From: Sambucus nigra
Lineage: Eukaryota > Streptophyta > Magnoliopsida > Dipsacales > Adoxaceae
Assembly: GCA_949130495.1 (NCBI GenBank)
Contig: OX422216.1
Span: 360,926,605-360,990,604 of the forward strand
DNA length: 64,000 nt
Reading direction: 5' to 3'
Position 1 is the stretch's first letter. The number at the start of each line of letters is the position of its first letter. The translations under genes were made by a program, and so were the position numbers. Below the pieces are notes generated by a model. It searched no databases. It saw only the letters and a list, made by a program, of their open reading frames with translations, and was not told the origin of the DNA. Positions 11,621 through 24,215 of the stretch are shown in pieces.

Positions 11621-12762
11621 TAGTACCATGTGAAGACATCCATCAATTCCTTTAGCAATTCTTCGAGTTGTGCACGCTCAGGAGCGTCAAGGGTAGCCCA
11701 TATCCTAATCTCGAACAATTGGCTACTAGTTATGTTGTTTATTATTAACCTTATTTAGATCAGTTAAGAATTGTTCATTTGCAAAATCATCATCATCAAA
11801 AGTTTGATTAGAATCCAAACAATTAATGTAAGGCACAACAAGATACTCAAAATTTTCGTTTATTTCATTGATAGGAAAAATAGCATTGAGAACCTCGTCA
11901 AAGGAGGACACTATTAAATTTGAACAAGGATAGACAATAAAAGAAGAAATAAGGTAAGCATTGGAACTATGGGGACTTCAATAGGTAGAACTGGCGCAAC
12001 ATGTCAGTTGAGAATAGGTGTATCAGCAGCTTTAATCAGTTGGGATGGATCCAAAGATGTAGTGACTGAATGAAACATGAAGAGTGTTAGCCCCAGTGTG
12101 TGTAAGTTAAAGGAATCTTCAGAGTCACTTTCCTCAGTCTCTTTGGTATCTTTGATGAGCGGTTGTACATGCTGTTGGGAACTCTCAACCCATGGGTAGC
12201 TATCTTGGAAAAAGATCTCCATTCCAGGCTTCATCTTCTTATCTGTATGGTCAAACCATGGTTCGAAAAAGACGTAAAAGGTGAAGTCTTCACCCTCTTT
12301 GATGGATCGTCCATTCAAGTAGTCACCTGAGATAGTCTGGATGTAGTCTAATCCTCTCTTTAGTCGAGACTGAAGGATCATTCTGATCTCTTGTTCTGAC
12401 GGTTGATACCCCAAACCATAAGGAGGTAAATCTTTCTTTAGTTCAATCAACTCAAGTATACTTTGCAATCTTTGTCCTAGCCCCAGTTCGGGAATAAAGT
12501 GCATGTTTCTGAACATCTCAATCACATTGACGTTGCCATGAGGGTCATATTCTGGAAAAACCCTTTCTTTGAAGTTGACCCCTACCGGGAGTAGAGGTGG
12601 TTCAACTCGAAATCTTGATAGGATCATATCATTTGACCCGTGTTGTATCTCAAGAATTAGACTGCTGGTACTTGCACCCACGTCATTGTCATTGTCATCC
12701 AAAATCATGATGACCCGTCTGTTGGCAAAGAACTTCAATTTCTGATGGAGTGAGGGAGACAC
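11621..12762 (-). pseudogene. TE-A protease-RT linker region
   Basis: Readable minus-strand frames at 12,762-12,004 and 11,911-11,726. They hold an acidic Ser/Glu/Asp stretch (DTKETEESDSEDSF) and a conserved DVLNAIFPINEINE-like segment that recur in TE-B at 34,990-36,200. No known fold was recognised. Ogre-like polyproteins have a long protease-RT spacer, so this is expected. A stop and a frame change separate it from the protease. Confidence 0.65.
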
Positions 12763-12786
12763 ACCCTTGATACTGTGGAGCCAAGG

Positions 12787-13209
12787 TCATCCTAACAATA
12801 GATTGAAACACGCTGGGATGTCAATAACTTGGAATTCGACGACAAGGTTTATAGGTCCAACCCCTATTACAAGATTTATGTATCTCATCACCTCCCGATG
12901 GGTATTATCGTAGGCACGTACAGTAGCGGAAGTTGGAGCGAGGTCACTTTCTTTTATTCCTAAACATTTGAAGGTTCTTAGTGGGCAGACATTCAAGGCA
13001 GATCCATTATAGATAAGAGATGGTGGTACGACCTTCCCCATAACTTTGATGGAGATATTGTGTGCATGATTGTGGATTGGCCCAATCTTGGGGATTTCTT
13101 CTTTGAAAAAGGATAGCATTCGGGTAGAGGTTAAGGATCTGACCAAATTTATCGCTTCTTCTGGCGTGATAAAAGGAGGAATTGTGGATCCAGTGAGCAA
13201 CTTGATCAA
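12787..13209 (-). pseudogene. TE-A aspartic protease, catalytic Asp lost
   Basis: Retropepsin-like domain that would cut the Gag-Pol polyprotein. The active-site triad region reads LIYNGSALNVCPL, while TE-B reads LIDNGSASNVCPL, so the catalytic Asp has become Tyr (GAC-type to TAT/TAC-type change). The flap-proximal segments VRAYDNTHREVM and VVEFQVIDIPACFNLLLG are conserved. The domain is followed, after a stop, by the linker. It is inactive as read. Confidence 0.85.
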
Positions 13210-15460
13210 AGAATTTATGTGCAGCTAAGAAGACATGAAAAGCACCTATAGAGTGATGTTAGCTTGAGTTTTCCTTAGTTGATCAAGGATGTTGCTTTCC
13301 TCGATGGTCATTTCTGACACAAGAAGGTTTTCAAGGCCCTTCCCCTTGTCATTGGCTAGTAGTGATATTGGAATCTGGTAATGCCTCCCTGATTTGCTCA
13401 TGTGATTTGCTGAAGAAGGGAAGAACATAAATCCCGTTTCCTCATCAACCTCGGGTTGTTCCCCACCTTGTTTATTTCTATGAGAAGTTCTTCAAATGAT
13501 ATCATCCCACACATGTCAGCTATTGGGCCAGTTTTTTCTGAAACTTTCTCTTCATTTGAATCTTTTAACTCTTCCCCCATCCAGTGGAAACAATTATGTC
13601 TTTCCATGTAAAGTCAATTCATTCCATAACTTCAACGGCTTCTTCATACAGGTCTTCCCATTCTGTGGGGATATGTGAGGGTGAAGGGACCAGGCACCCT
13701 TATAGCTTCAGATTATCAAGTAACTCAGTCACACTATAAATATCGCTGGTTTGCCTGAATATCTCTACTATAACCTGGACAATAAAGTCTAAGCCGACTT
13801 CATCGGTTGGTACTACCCAAGTGTCTGACTCTCGAGCCCATTTTCGTGCTTTTAAGAACAACGTACTGAATATCTGGAAATCAATGATCATCCATGAGGG
13901 AAATTTTAGCCCGAACTTTAGGAGTTAGATTAACACTTCTGATAATTACATACTTCCATTTTAAGAATGGGTACGGACAACGATGCATGCTCTGATATGG
14001 AGTGACATTGCCTGATTAGTGAGGCTAACAGGGTGTAGTAAAAAATATGGGCAGGTTTGTTTAGGAGAGTATATGGGTGTGATTTGAGTTGAGGGATCAA
14101 AACCTGGGTTCATTTCTAGGAAGATAGCATTGGTATGATTTGGGAGTGGGTTATGAGTAGTTTTTGGCTTAGGATTAGATGGTGGGGCAATGGTACCCCA
14201 GTCAATTAGACCTTGGATTACGTTTGGAAGATGAAATCATTGGTCGGTGGTATGGCCAGCTGTTTGGTAAAAGGCGCAATCGGCATCTGCCTCAAAGTTT
14301 CTTGGGAGAAAATTTGGCAAAGGATGGGGATTCAAGGGTTTGATAAGGTTTCAGCTTAACAAGGCTTGATAAACTTTGGAGAGGGGAGAATAGAGCTTAG
14401 TGTATTCTTTTTAGATTGGGATAGGATGGATTTCTAGTGCCCACAAGGTGGTTGGTTGAGAGATATTGTTGATGGTTGAGACTGTAGCACTGTCAGGCTT
14501 ATCATATTTCTTTGGGGTGAATTGTCCGAACACATTCTTTGGTTCGACATCTGTTTTAGCAAGACCTTCCTCGATTTCTACTCCTACTTCTCTGATAGCT
14601 CAAAAGTGGGGATAGTATTGTCCTCCAATGGTTGCTCGAACATGGGGTAAGAAATTCTTCTTCACTATGGTGACTTGTTCTTCCTTGGAAGGCCGATTGG
14701 TCATGGTTGCTACTTTTCCCCCCATCAAGCTATGAAGTTACTGACTGATTCCCCATAGTTCTATTTGAGAATCTCTAAATCACGGCGGGTGACCTCAAGC
14801 TCTTCATTGTATTTCTACTGTGACATAAATTCTCAGGCTACATCCTCCTAACTAAGAATTCTGGACTCTTCGAGAGATAAAAACCATCGGAGGGCGCTAT
14901 CCTTCAGATTTTACTGAAACAATTGGGCCATCACTTCTTCAGAATCCCCTAGTAGAGTCATGGAACGGTGATAGCTGTGGTGATGAATAATCGGGGGTCA
15001 ACTTCCTCAGAATTTCTTAATATTTCGCATCTTGAACTTCTCGGGTAACCTCGCTTTAGGATAAGGAGACATGTGGGTGTAGTCCATGTAATTCCCAAAG
15101 ATTCTGACTTGGTCAAACTTCTTAGTGAGCATCTTGAGCTCTTCTTTGACCTTGTTCAACTCCTCCTCTTTCGAATCAATGGTCATAGGCAAGTTTGCCC
15201 CATGATGGGCAAGGTTCGACATTGGAAGCTGGGCAGGCGGTGGCCCATTAGCAGGAGGGGCACGTGGAGCGTGCTGATACTCTTAGAGAACCCAGATAGG
15301 CTCGGGTGGTTCCATAGCATGAGGTAATAGGGCCTCGGGCTCTTGAGGAATGGGAACTTGGTTTCGTTGCATCTCTCGGACCTCAGTCTAGAGGTTGTCA
15401 ATCTTGGACATGAGCCGAGCTAGGACTGCCGTCAGATCTGGCTGCACAACGGGTACTTGA
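13210..15460 (-). pseudogene. TE-A Gag, degraded
   Basis: Minus-strand remnant of the structural protein that packages the element RNA. Recognisable in order: an N-terminal coiled coil (KEEELNKVKEELKML, about 15,170), PEKFKMRNIKKF (about 15,020), the Gag core to about 14,650, the segment conserved with TE-B (MTNRPSKEEQ, about 14,700), and a zinc-knuckle relic near 14,270 where CAFHQTAGHTTDQC of TE-B reads CAFYQTAGHTTDQ then stop. Smaller readable pieces lie at 13,891-13,700, 13,607-13,398 and 13,428-13,246. Stops throughout; the protein cannot be made. Confidence 0.75.
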
Positions 15461-16894
15461 TCTGTGTTCTATATGGAAGGTGGATGGATTCTGAACTCGG
15501 AATAAGTACATGGGAACAGATGAAAGTTCGGGGTGATTTGACTAAAGACCGAAGCCAATAAGGAGCCAGACCAAGCGCTTGCGATCGACCTGAGAAGGCG
15601 CAAAATGGGATTTATTTTTTTGAGAAAAGGGATGAAAATATTTTTGACATTTTTTTTTTAGATTGGAAGACAAAATATTTTAGGCTTTTTAATAAAGAGA
15701 GGAGAAATGTTTTTGGATTTTTTTATAAATAGGGGAGAAATGTTTTTGGATTTTTTTATAAAGAAAAGAAAAGAATTTTTTTGGGAGACGTTCTCAGCAT
15801 GATTATTATAATTATTATGTTCTCACTTGTATTAAATTATCTTAAATGCAAAATAAAATGACGGACGGGACCCGAGCCTGGAAAAATTGGGTTTGTAATA
15901 TATGTAAAGTTGTGGGTGGACTTGTGACTAGGCTCACGGATAGGGTCTCATTTTAAAAATGCGCGAAAATTCAGGTGGCAGGCCGACCCGAAATTTTGGC
16001 AGAGTTTCGCATCGAAACCATAAATCTTATATGTGTGTCCTAGGCTTGACACTATATGCGGGTATGCAGTTGGTTGGGTGAATTGGAAAGGGTTCGCCCC
16101 TTTGGCATGACCTCCACAATATACGTCTTGCTCTTGCGGGAAATAGGTACGTGTGGACATGCCATTTGATATACCTGAGTTTACATGAATTACCTCACCA
16201 TATACCTCGTGTGAGAGCGAATTAGATATACTCAACATACGTGAACGAGTTCCCTACGATATACCTCCTGTCATGACTTCGACCAAGAGGTACGATACGG
16301 GGGAACCGTTCGATATGTGTCAAAGGTACTTGGCCAATGGAAGGTGAGAGTAATATTTCATAGGCTAACTGCGCCCTACCGGACCAGCGCCCATCCCGAA
16401 GTGACCCTCCAGTTACTGGACAAAATTTGGTCAATCACAATGTTCTTTGGTGATGTCGTGTGAATCATGCATGATTCTCTTATTAGTATCTTATGAGAAT
16501 GTATTTCTTGATCATTCCAAATAAGGACCAAGCTACAAGTACCAATGGTACATCATGTATGGATGGGTGATGCATGCAACACATGGATATATGTGATCCT
16601 AAGTGCACGTGGTGCGAAGTGTACATGGAGAATTTTCTACAACTGCATGAATAAAAGCATAAGCATGGAATACGCATGAAAAAGGGGAACATGCAAAAAT
16701 AGGGGAAAATATAAACAAACATAACGCCCATGTAAATAGAGTCTAGACCTCAAAACCATATCCCCATCAGAGTCTCCACTGTGGCTATCCCCGATCCTCA
16801 TGGCGGGCGGGAGCGTGAGGATCCTAGGTCCGACGTGTCCCTCTCAGGAGCGCTTCGGTCGGTGTCATTGATGAGGTGAAAAATATAGAGAGAT
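15461..16894 (-). other. TE-A 5' leader, non-coding
   Basis: Untranslated leader between the primer-binding site and gag. No conserved ORF was recognised. Part of its LTR-proximal end (about 16,880-16,750) is homologous to 48,046-48,136 behind the TE-B LTR, showing that the TE-B LTR is also followed by leader sequence. Confidence 0.6.
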
Positions 16895-16904
16895 GGAGTC
16901 TCCA
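16895..16904 (-). other. primer-binding-site-like sequence of TE-A
   Basis: Minus-strand TGGAGACTCC directly after the LTR end. TE-B reads TGGCGACTC here (48,010-48,018), the start of the tRNA-Arg-type site common in Ogre-like elements. Only the first 9-10 bases match, so the tRNA is uncertain. Confidence 0.5.
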
Positions 16905-17276
16905 GTCTATTTTACTCAAAATAGACAAAAGAAAGGGATCCATCCCAAAGGACAGCATACAAAGACATATTGATGAATACAAAACCAAAATGATTCGAAA
17001 AGGGTCTGGAGGCTATGTTACGAAATGGGAAGGTGTTAGGCACCCATTCCGCCCTTATGGTTTCTCATGGGTTTTTGCTATTTTCCTTTATTTTCCCCGG
17101 GATATGTGTGCATGTGTATATGTAGGAGTCATGGACTTGTACCATGGAAGAGATAAAGCGAGTCATCCGTAGGAATGTAAAGATAATATTAGAAAATAGG
17201 ATTTGCGCGATCATCCTTGCGTTGATCATTATAATGGAATGATAACATATGTGGAATAATACGCCACTGAGAACAA

Positions 17277-17278
<2 letters not shown>

Positions 17279-17312
<34 letters not shown>
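17279..17312. repeat. (TA)n microsatellite inside LTR
   Basis: About 17 TA units. It corresponds to the 581-604 tract of the other LTR. TE-B has only a short TATATT-like remnant at this place (near 47,600), so the tract varies between copies. Confidence 0.85.
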
Positions 17313-17315
<3 letters not shown>

Positions 17316-17995
17316 CTAAGAGAATTGAATTTAGAGAAAATAGAAAATGGGAAAAGAGTAAAAAATAGGACTCGAGTCTCGGGTTTACCCCGAGATGCCA
17401 ACGTAGCCTATAGATGCACCAAAGTCCACGTAGTTCGTATGCAAAACGAGGGGTGGGGTTTACCCCATAAATCCAATTGGGGGATTCTCTTATTTGTGTG
17501 TGTGTGGGGGGGGGGGGGGGAGTGTTTTGGTCGTGAGAGAAGTGTAAGAAAAATGTGAGAATTCCCATTTGGAATTTATGAGCAAACCCTCTTTTCTTGA
17601 TTTTTGGGGTTTTTTCTTTATATTAAAATAAGAGATGTGAAATAATACTAAATAAAAAGTATATTAGTATATGTGAGATGTGAGATGTGACAATAAAAAT
17701 GCTAAGTAATAAAACAAGTTAATATGAATTTATGGAAATTTAAGGAGAGAATTGAGAAAATTGGACCTTCTTGAAGATCTTGAGCTTCATCTTGAGTGTT
17801 GGAAAGTAGCCCTTGCACTTGGATGATGATGGAGGGTAGTGGATTCGCTAAGTTTGATGAAAAGGATGATAAGAATTGAAAGTTGGAAAGGGTTTTGGAT
17901 GTAGAAATCACGCAGACTTCGAGAGAGGTTTTATGGATTTGCTGAGAGTGATATGTATCAAATTTGGGCCCCTTTTGCAATGAGGACATGGGATC

Positions 17996-18005
17996 ATTTT
18001 TATAG
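17996..18005 (-). promoter_or_regulatory. LTR TATA box (TE-A 5' LTR)
   Basis: Minus-strand CTATAAAAAT, about 880 bp inside the LTR. This is the promoter copy that would drive genomic RNA of TE-A. It is conserved with 1,241-1,250. Confidence 0.65.
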
Positions 18006-18886
18006 GCCCAGGGCATTTTCGATCGTCATAGACCTGGTCCTACCAATCGGCAGGTGTGTTTAGGCACACTGCCGATAGGCAAGGTCTGGGACTTGCCACT
18101 TGGAAGTGTCTTTCTGGCCTTCTCAGAAAATTGGCCATAGAGTGCAAATCGTTGATCCGAATTGCACACGGGGTGGACCGTTGGGAAGGTAATTTAAAGA
18201 CCTTAAAAAGTCCTTTGGATCTCTCCCGGGTTTGGGAGTTGACTTTAGGTCAAATGTGGCTCGGAAATGCTCGTCGGTCCATTGGACGGGGAATCGTGGG
18301 ATGCAAACGGATCATCCATCCGCATGGTAAGTCTGAATCGTTCATGGGGTGAACTGTTGGAAAGGTTAGGATATTTACTTTGACATTCCAAAGAGTTTGA
18401 CCCGGTTCGGGGAGTTAACTTTGGTCAATCGGGCCCTGGAAGCATTTGATGACCTCTCGGAGTAAATAGGATCGTTCGTCCATACCGTAAATCAGATCCG
18501 TGCACGGGATGGACCGTTGGTAGGGGATTCAGTGCTCTTTGATGATTCATTTAGTCTCAAGCGAGCTGAAGAGTTTGTATTTGGTCAAATGGATCCCGGG
18601 AGTGTTCAGTGGCCTCTAGATCAGGTTTCGGGGAAACGAGTTGTTTGTCCGCATGGTAAGTCGGAATCCCACATGGGATGGACTGTTTGAAAGGGGATTA
18701 AGTTCACTTTTAAGATTCACTCAGTCTCAGTTGAGCTGAAGAGTTTCACTTTTTGGTCAAACGGAGCCTGAGAGTGCCCGATGGCTTCTAAGTCAGTACT
18801 CGAGGTATTAACTAGGTTTGTAGTGATGAAGGGAGGTGCTAGGGACCTATCGAGAGTTTAAGGGGTAATAGAATGGGGTGTCTATA

Positions 18887-20334
18887 GTGTCTTAACACCC
18901 ATGTTGGTCCCCATCCATCCTTTAAAGGGGAAAAAAATGTTCATCGTGGCCTAAAGTTATCTCCCATCATGGATATAAATGTTTCTTTAATGAAAAGTAT
19001 TGATTGTTATGACCAACACATTATATAAACTCTACTTTCAAGGAATCATATATAAATGGAATATTCTTTTATTTCAGATAATGTTTCTTTACGTCAGCAT
19101 CCCATCACCATTCATAAACACATTTTGTTAAGGTAACTAATGGTTGATCACAACATGTTTCTTTGTCTTACGCTCTCTCAGACTAGCTTTGTTTTACGTA
19201 GTGTATCTAAAAGAGGTTAGGGTATGGATTAATGTTTTTTTCTACATAATCCTCCAAACCTGTTTCTCAAGGTTTCCCTAAGTGAAGTTCATTGTTAAAG
19301 CATGAAAGCTCTCCTAAGTCCTACCAGACCTAGTCCCTTACGAATAATGAGCAACCTAACCAATATTATAATATGTCTCATAATTACAATATATGTTATA
19401 AATACATATCACTTAAGTTAAAATGAACTATAAATGTTCTTTGAATATATCCCTTTGGAAGTCTTCCTATGTCCCTTCTTCAAACGTTTGTATTGGTTTG
19501 CTGGCATCTTCATCTCTTCTTCCTCTAGCTTCTTTTGGCTTTCCTCAAGCTGGGTTATGAGAAAGTTCACTTGTCTCTGTATACTCCTGTGTAGTCTCAC
19601 TAAACTTTATTGAATCATCATTTAGTTTCCTTTAATGGGAGAACCATCTATAATTTTATTTTTATCTTTAAGCCCCCTACATTTGCCTATGTGTAGAGAA
19701 ATTGGTTTTGTGGGTAAGAAATATTTGTAAGAAAAATATATTCAAAAAACCTCTACTATGACAAACGTCTCCTCATATAAATGCAAATAGAATTTACCTG
19801 TGGGAATTCATTATGAACAATATTGATTTGTAAGAGTTTATAACGAGTAAAGTTAGCTGATAAACATCTAAAAAATATGCATTTGAAAAATACTGTGAAA
19901 CCCTTCCTTTGTAAATAGGTTAACCTTTTTTTAGCATGTGTCATCAATTAGTGGTGAAGTACAATCGTCTAACATCGTTGTCCGCTTATAACCATGTGAG
20001 GAGTTGGGGTTATATGTGCAGAGTTCAAATTCCCAAAATCCATCATTACTTTTAAAATACGCATGTGTGAAAAAATAAAATGTCAACTGCATTCCAAATG
20101 GCTATATCTCTTTTATTTAAAACCTAGTAATTAAATAAATTTTTCAACATTCCAAATTTTCTACCATTAAAGTTCATAGCTCAGAATTTTCTTAGAGAGA
20201 AAAAGTGTTATTTTCCTTCGAATTACACTATAAACAACCATGAAATCATATATCCATCACTCATTTCTTATTGCATTTCTTCCTCTATTTCTTTCACATC
20301 ATTTCATCTATTAAAACCATTATTTAATCATTAA
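18887..20334. other. host-side flank, no gene recognised
   Basis: AT-rich DNA between TE-A and the PMD pseudogene. The first bases after the LTR (GTGTC) would be the target-site duplicate, but the partner is lost with the truncated 3' LTR. A TATAAA at about 20,229 lies 105 bp before the putative start at 20,335 and could be the old promoter of the downstream pseudogene. Confidence 0.5.
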
Positions 20335-22654
20335 TGCCTTCCTCTCATCATCTGCCCATGGTTTTTGACTAAGTTTCCATTAAAGCCATACAGACTGAGA
20401 TGGTGGCATGTCAAGCCCAGTTGTTGTTGATTTTGAGGCTTATGCGTCAAGCCCCGCAAGGAATTTTTATATTCCCGCATTGATTTAGAGGCTATTGGAG
20501 TCTCTCCATAAGGTTTTTCCAATTGGTTAACCTATATCCATAAACTTCACCATTTTAAAAAAGTTGGGTCTTCTCCACACTTGTTAATTTAGGGATTTTA
20601 CTTTGTCCAAGAATAATTTAGCCCTCCACCTATTTCTTTCTCGATGGAACCAAGTGTCCCATACCTTCATTACATCTTGGGGTGAATATAAGATCCCCCT
20701 TGAAAATGTCAGTGAGTAGATGGGTTGGGCCACATAATTCTCTTTCTTACAGTGATGAAGCTCTTGATGCCGCTTGAGCTATAACACGAGTAGAGATATA
20801 ATCTTCCGTGAATGTGGGGGGATTCTAACAAATAAACACCCTCTAACTTATTAAATTTAACTATAAGGTTCCGAAAAAACTCACCAAAGATGAGAAGTCC
20901 ATAGGTATCATTCCTGACATAGATTATAGTGAAGGTAAACGTTCCTTGCCAGAGTTAGCTTTTTACATTGTTTGTGTGATTTCTCAGTTCAATTTACCAG
21001 TCAAGCCCCATGATCAATCTCATTGAGACTTAATCAATATGTGTGTGAGGTTGGTTTGTGGGGTTAATCTTCCAATTACACTTATGACCACTGGCTCCCT
21101 CTACTTTTAGCTAGATAGGACTCATGCTGACATGGAATGATATTTATGAAGGTACGGTATCTCTAACTTCGATAACATATTATCTTAACCTATTGTTTCC
21201 CCTTTGAAGATCCGTATCATTCCATCTGCGGAAAAATGTCCAAGGTTTCTCTATTAAAATAAAAAAGTAATGCAAAAACCTTGATTAGTACTCCACCTTT
21301 ATTTCTAAACCTTATTGCGGAGAAACTCTATCCCAAACTTTCTCATTTTTAACTGAGACCAATCTTCCAGTTGAAGAAATGAAAGTAGAAATGGTTAGTG
21401 ATAAAACAATATAAATTTATTGTTCTCATGCTTAATCGTATCCTCCTTCACTCATTCACATAGTGGGATATTAAAGGTGAGTTCTATCACCCACGCAATT
21501 CTTATAGATAATTTGGGTTGAACATGTCGTCCCCCCAAGGCCTATCAAAGTTGTAGTGCAGATGAATCTTTCTCCAGAGCTTGTTCGAATTTTATAACTG
21601 ATGTTCTGGTAAATCTTTGTGGGTATTTCAATTACAAACTGAAAATCACAAGCATCAAAATGAAGGTTGATGTAATATTTCATTAGATCATGCACTTTTG
21701 GCCATCTCAACTTAATCAAATAAGGGAGTGGCTTAAGTCTCCTCTTACTTATCCATTGGTTAACTGATATGACCCAATGAGCTTAGATTATAAAAAAACT
21801 TAGTGATAGGATGTCAATTTGAATTGAGATCCAAAAAAAAGTCTATTACATGAGTCACCTCGTTTAGCCTCATTAAGAAATGTGCCTCAAGAGAGGAAGA
21901 AGAAAGTTACTTCCCCTGCCACTACTGCTACAAAAAGGAAAGAATCCTCTATAATTAGTTTGTCAATGGAGGAAGCTTCCTCCCTAGATCCCAAGAAATC
22001 CAAAATAAATAAAAGCTCCCACTAATCTCCTAGGGTGCCTCTAAACGCCCTTTGAAACCTAATCAAGACACGGTGGAAATGGTGTGTTTCATAGTTGCGA
22101 AAGTATAACATGGTACAATCATTTTCCAGTTATTCCTCTTGATAATTCCATTATTATAATGTTGTTTCTTCCTAGGTTACATACTGAAAAAGATTTAACC
22201 TTTGTCAATCAAAAGAGGGACCTTCCTCTGGTGCTCCTTTTCAATGAAAAAAAAATATAGGCACCAAAACAAAGAGGAAATGTGAAACTGAAGAGTGTGT
22301 TGTGATTCCAACAAATCCAAGTCCAACTTCTATGCCAATAAGTTCCTCCGTTACCATTATTTTGGAGGATAGCCCTTTGGACCAATATGCCGTTGTTGCT
22401 TTAATGCAACTAACTCTAAAGATGTATATTTATCTCACTCCATTGGTAACTCTTTATTTATTTTGCACGTGTTTGTTCATGTTAATGTACTCCCTCTGAT
22501 ACATTATTTTTTCTTTTACTCTTTATGGATATTTATCTCTTGGTTATTCTTTATCACCCCAACGTTCTCCCAAACCCAATTACCGATGAACCTATTCCCG
22601 AACCAGCTCTAGCTCACAATTCATTGATGATTGGGTTTACACATTCTAGGAATG
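20335..22654 (+). pseudogene. plant mobile domain pseudogene, 5' part (split by TE-D)
   Basis: Degraded PMD-family gene outside the retroelements. From about 20,625 the frame reads SRWNQVSHTFITSWGEYKIP followed by LENVSE, matching the W-x-x-x-THTF...GE...TLEDV core of PMD proteins. Further on, 21,900-22,030 encodes a Lys/Ser/Pro-rich tail (KKKVTSPATTATKRKESS) typical of the C-terminal half. Frame 22,302-22,440 ends at a GTAACT that could be a splice donor. The upstream start at 20,335 is a guess. Stops and frameshifts abound. The ATTAC duplication at 22,655 marks where TE-D entered; the rest appears to lie at 58,028-58,662. Confidence 0.55.
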
Positions 22655-22659
22655 ATTAC
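22655..22659. repeat. left target-site duplication ATTAC of TE-D nest
   Basis: ATTAC directly precedes the LTR edge at 22,660. The identical 5 bases directly follow the other outer LTR edge at 58,022 (58,023-58,027). A 5-bp duplication is the Ty3/gypsy norm. Confidence 0.7.
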
Positions 22660-23519
22660 TGATGATACCAAAAATGGTACCACTAGGTCAGAGTGATAAT
22701 GATCTCAAATAGGTATTACAATGGCAATAAACAAGATATATAACCGTAAGAGAGAGAATAGGATGACGCAAAGAGGGATTGAGCGCCAGAATTAAGTTGT
22801 TTAGCCTAATTATGGCCTACGTCCACTGTGTAGTGTGTGTAATCCACTAAAATAAGGCTCTAATGGATAGAATATATAAACACTCAAACTATCTTTCTAT
22901 TGTAATGAATTTGACAGAGTTTCTCTAGGGTTACTATTTTATATCCCCTTTACAAGAGGTAGAAGACAAGTATTTATAATACGTAAGGGGTGTAATGCAG
23001 CCCCTAAGCATGCAGTAGGCATGTGGTGATGAAGAGATCCTCTAAGCTGATGAGAGTTGTCCACATCACATGTAACTAATGATGATATAATTTTCCCTCA
23101 CATGAGGTAATAATCAAGTTATAATAAAATTACTCACGTGGTATACGTCACCTTGGAACCTTTTACTACTCGGATGGTATGGTGTCATTTGTAGAGGTCT
23201 TGACCTAGCCGAGTATGAGGTTATTGATGCAGTGCTTGACTTTGAGCTGGGAAGTGGAAAGTGTGGTCTCGACTAAGCAGCTCAGGCCAAGGTGGACTAA
23301 GTAGGCCATTTCTTGATGTCACCGGATAGAGGACGATAGACATCCCTATTGCTAAAATTCTTCCCTGGGGTTTCGAACCATTGATGGTTGAGGTTCTGAG
23401 TATGAGGATGGACCTAGTTCTAGATAAGTCTTGGTAATGACCTGTGAGCTACTTATTAAAACTCGGTTGTTGAAGATTAGGGCTCTCGTCCTGAGACGAG
23501 TTCATACTTAGTCATATTA
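22660..23519 (-). mobile_element. TE-D 3' LTR (about 860 bp)
   Basis: On the minus strand it starts TAATATGAC (23,519, next to the polypurine tract CTAGGGGGAAT) and ends GGTATCATCA (22,660). It holds a TATA box (minus strand TATAAATA at 22,971-22,978), an U3 of about 540 bp and a typical R-U5 with GGACGTAGGCC. Its U3 (about 23,060-23,519) is homologous in the same orientation to 57,560-58,022. Confidence 0.8.
22971..22978 (-). promoter_or_regulatory. TATA box in TE-D LTR
   Basis: Minus-strand TATAAATA followed by CTTGTCTTC. It is placed after about 540 bp of U3 and before a CT-rich start region, as expected for an LTR promoter. This is the 3' LTR copy; the 5' counterpart is lost in the 57.5 kb junction. 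Confidence 0.6.
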
Positions 23520-23931
23520 ATTCCCCCTAGACCTCATTCACTTATGTGAAGAGGTGGCTGGGGGATTCGAGTTTGCTTAGTCCTCTGATGAGACATTTTT
23601 GATATGTCGATTAGGTACAACTTAAGGCATAAGAAAGTGACACATGTCATAGTTCTAGGTGGGTATAATCTATCCCAAGTCTGACTTGATGGATAAGTTC
23701 TTTGGACATCGCACCTCAAATGATGATACATATTGGGAGATATTTTAATCATTTCTTGGGTATTTCAACTCTAAAACATTTCTCTCTCCTCCTTACATTT
23801 ACAAACTCCTATTTGTTCTTATCTCTCTAGCCCTGTGCATTTTTTGCAATCACACAACCTCTTACCTTCTCTTTCCCCTACATTTAACTTCTTAAGGTAC
23901 CCATTCTTTAATTCTTCTCTTATTTCTTTTC

Positions 23932-23939
23932 TATAAAAA
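23932..23939 (+). promoter_or_regulatory. TATA box of TE-D aORF3
   Basis: TATAAAAA on the plus strand, 410 bp inside the polypurine tract and upstream of the plus-strand aORF3 remnant. The position parallels the aORF promoters of TE-A and TE-B, but the start codon could not be fixed. Confidence 0.45.
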
Positions 23940-24215
23940 CCCTTGAGCTAAGCTCTTTGTAGCTTTTTCTACGAGAATTTGAGTTTCCCACTGAGAATCG
24001 GAGTGCATTTGGACCCATTTTGGCCTTCCCTGTGGTATTTTTAGGTGGCTAACAGTGGTAATTACTTGGTTGGGGAGGTTTTTAAAGGTTTTTCGATCTT
24101 TTAAGCATTTTTCGGTGACCGTCGTTCACCTTCTCCCACCATCTTCAAGGACGTGTTCTTGGACTTCTTGCCTGAAAATGTTTTGAATTCTTGTTTGATC
24201 TTTTGTAAACCTAAG

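Larger units (their letters stand above)
16905..18886 (-). mobile_element. TE-A 5' LTR (complete, about 1,982 bp)
   Basis: Direct repeat of 581-2,133 and inverted repeat of 46,043-48,009. On the minus strand it starts TATAGACACCCC (18,886, from a likely TGTAGACACC) and ends at the primer-binding site. It contains the four U3 repeats (about 18,670-18,150), TATA at 17,996-18,005, a (TG)n-G15 tract (17,506-17,520) and (TA)n at 17,279-17,312. The apparent frames inside (for example 17,065-17,568) are not genes. Confidence 0.9.

Noticed and set aside
17065..17568. 167-codon minus-strand frame with a poly-Ile/Tyr stretch
   Set aside because: It lies wholly in the TE-A 5' LTR and its odd composition comes from the (TA)n tract.
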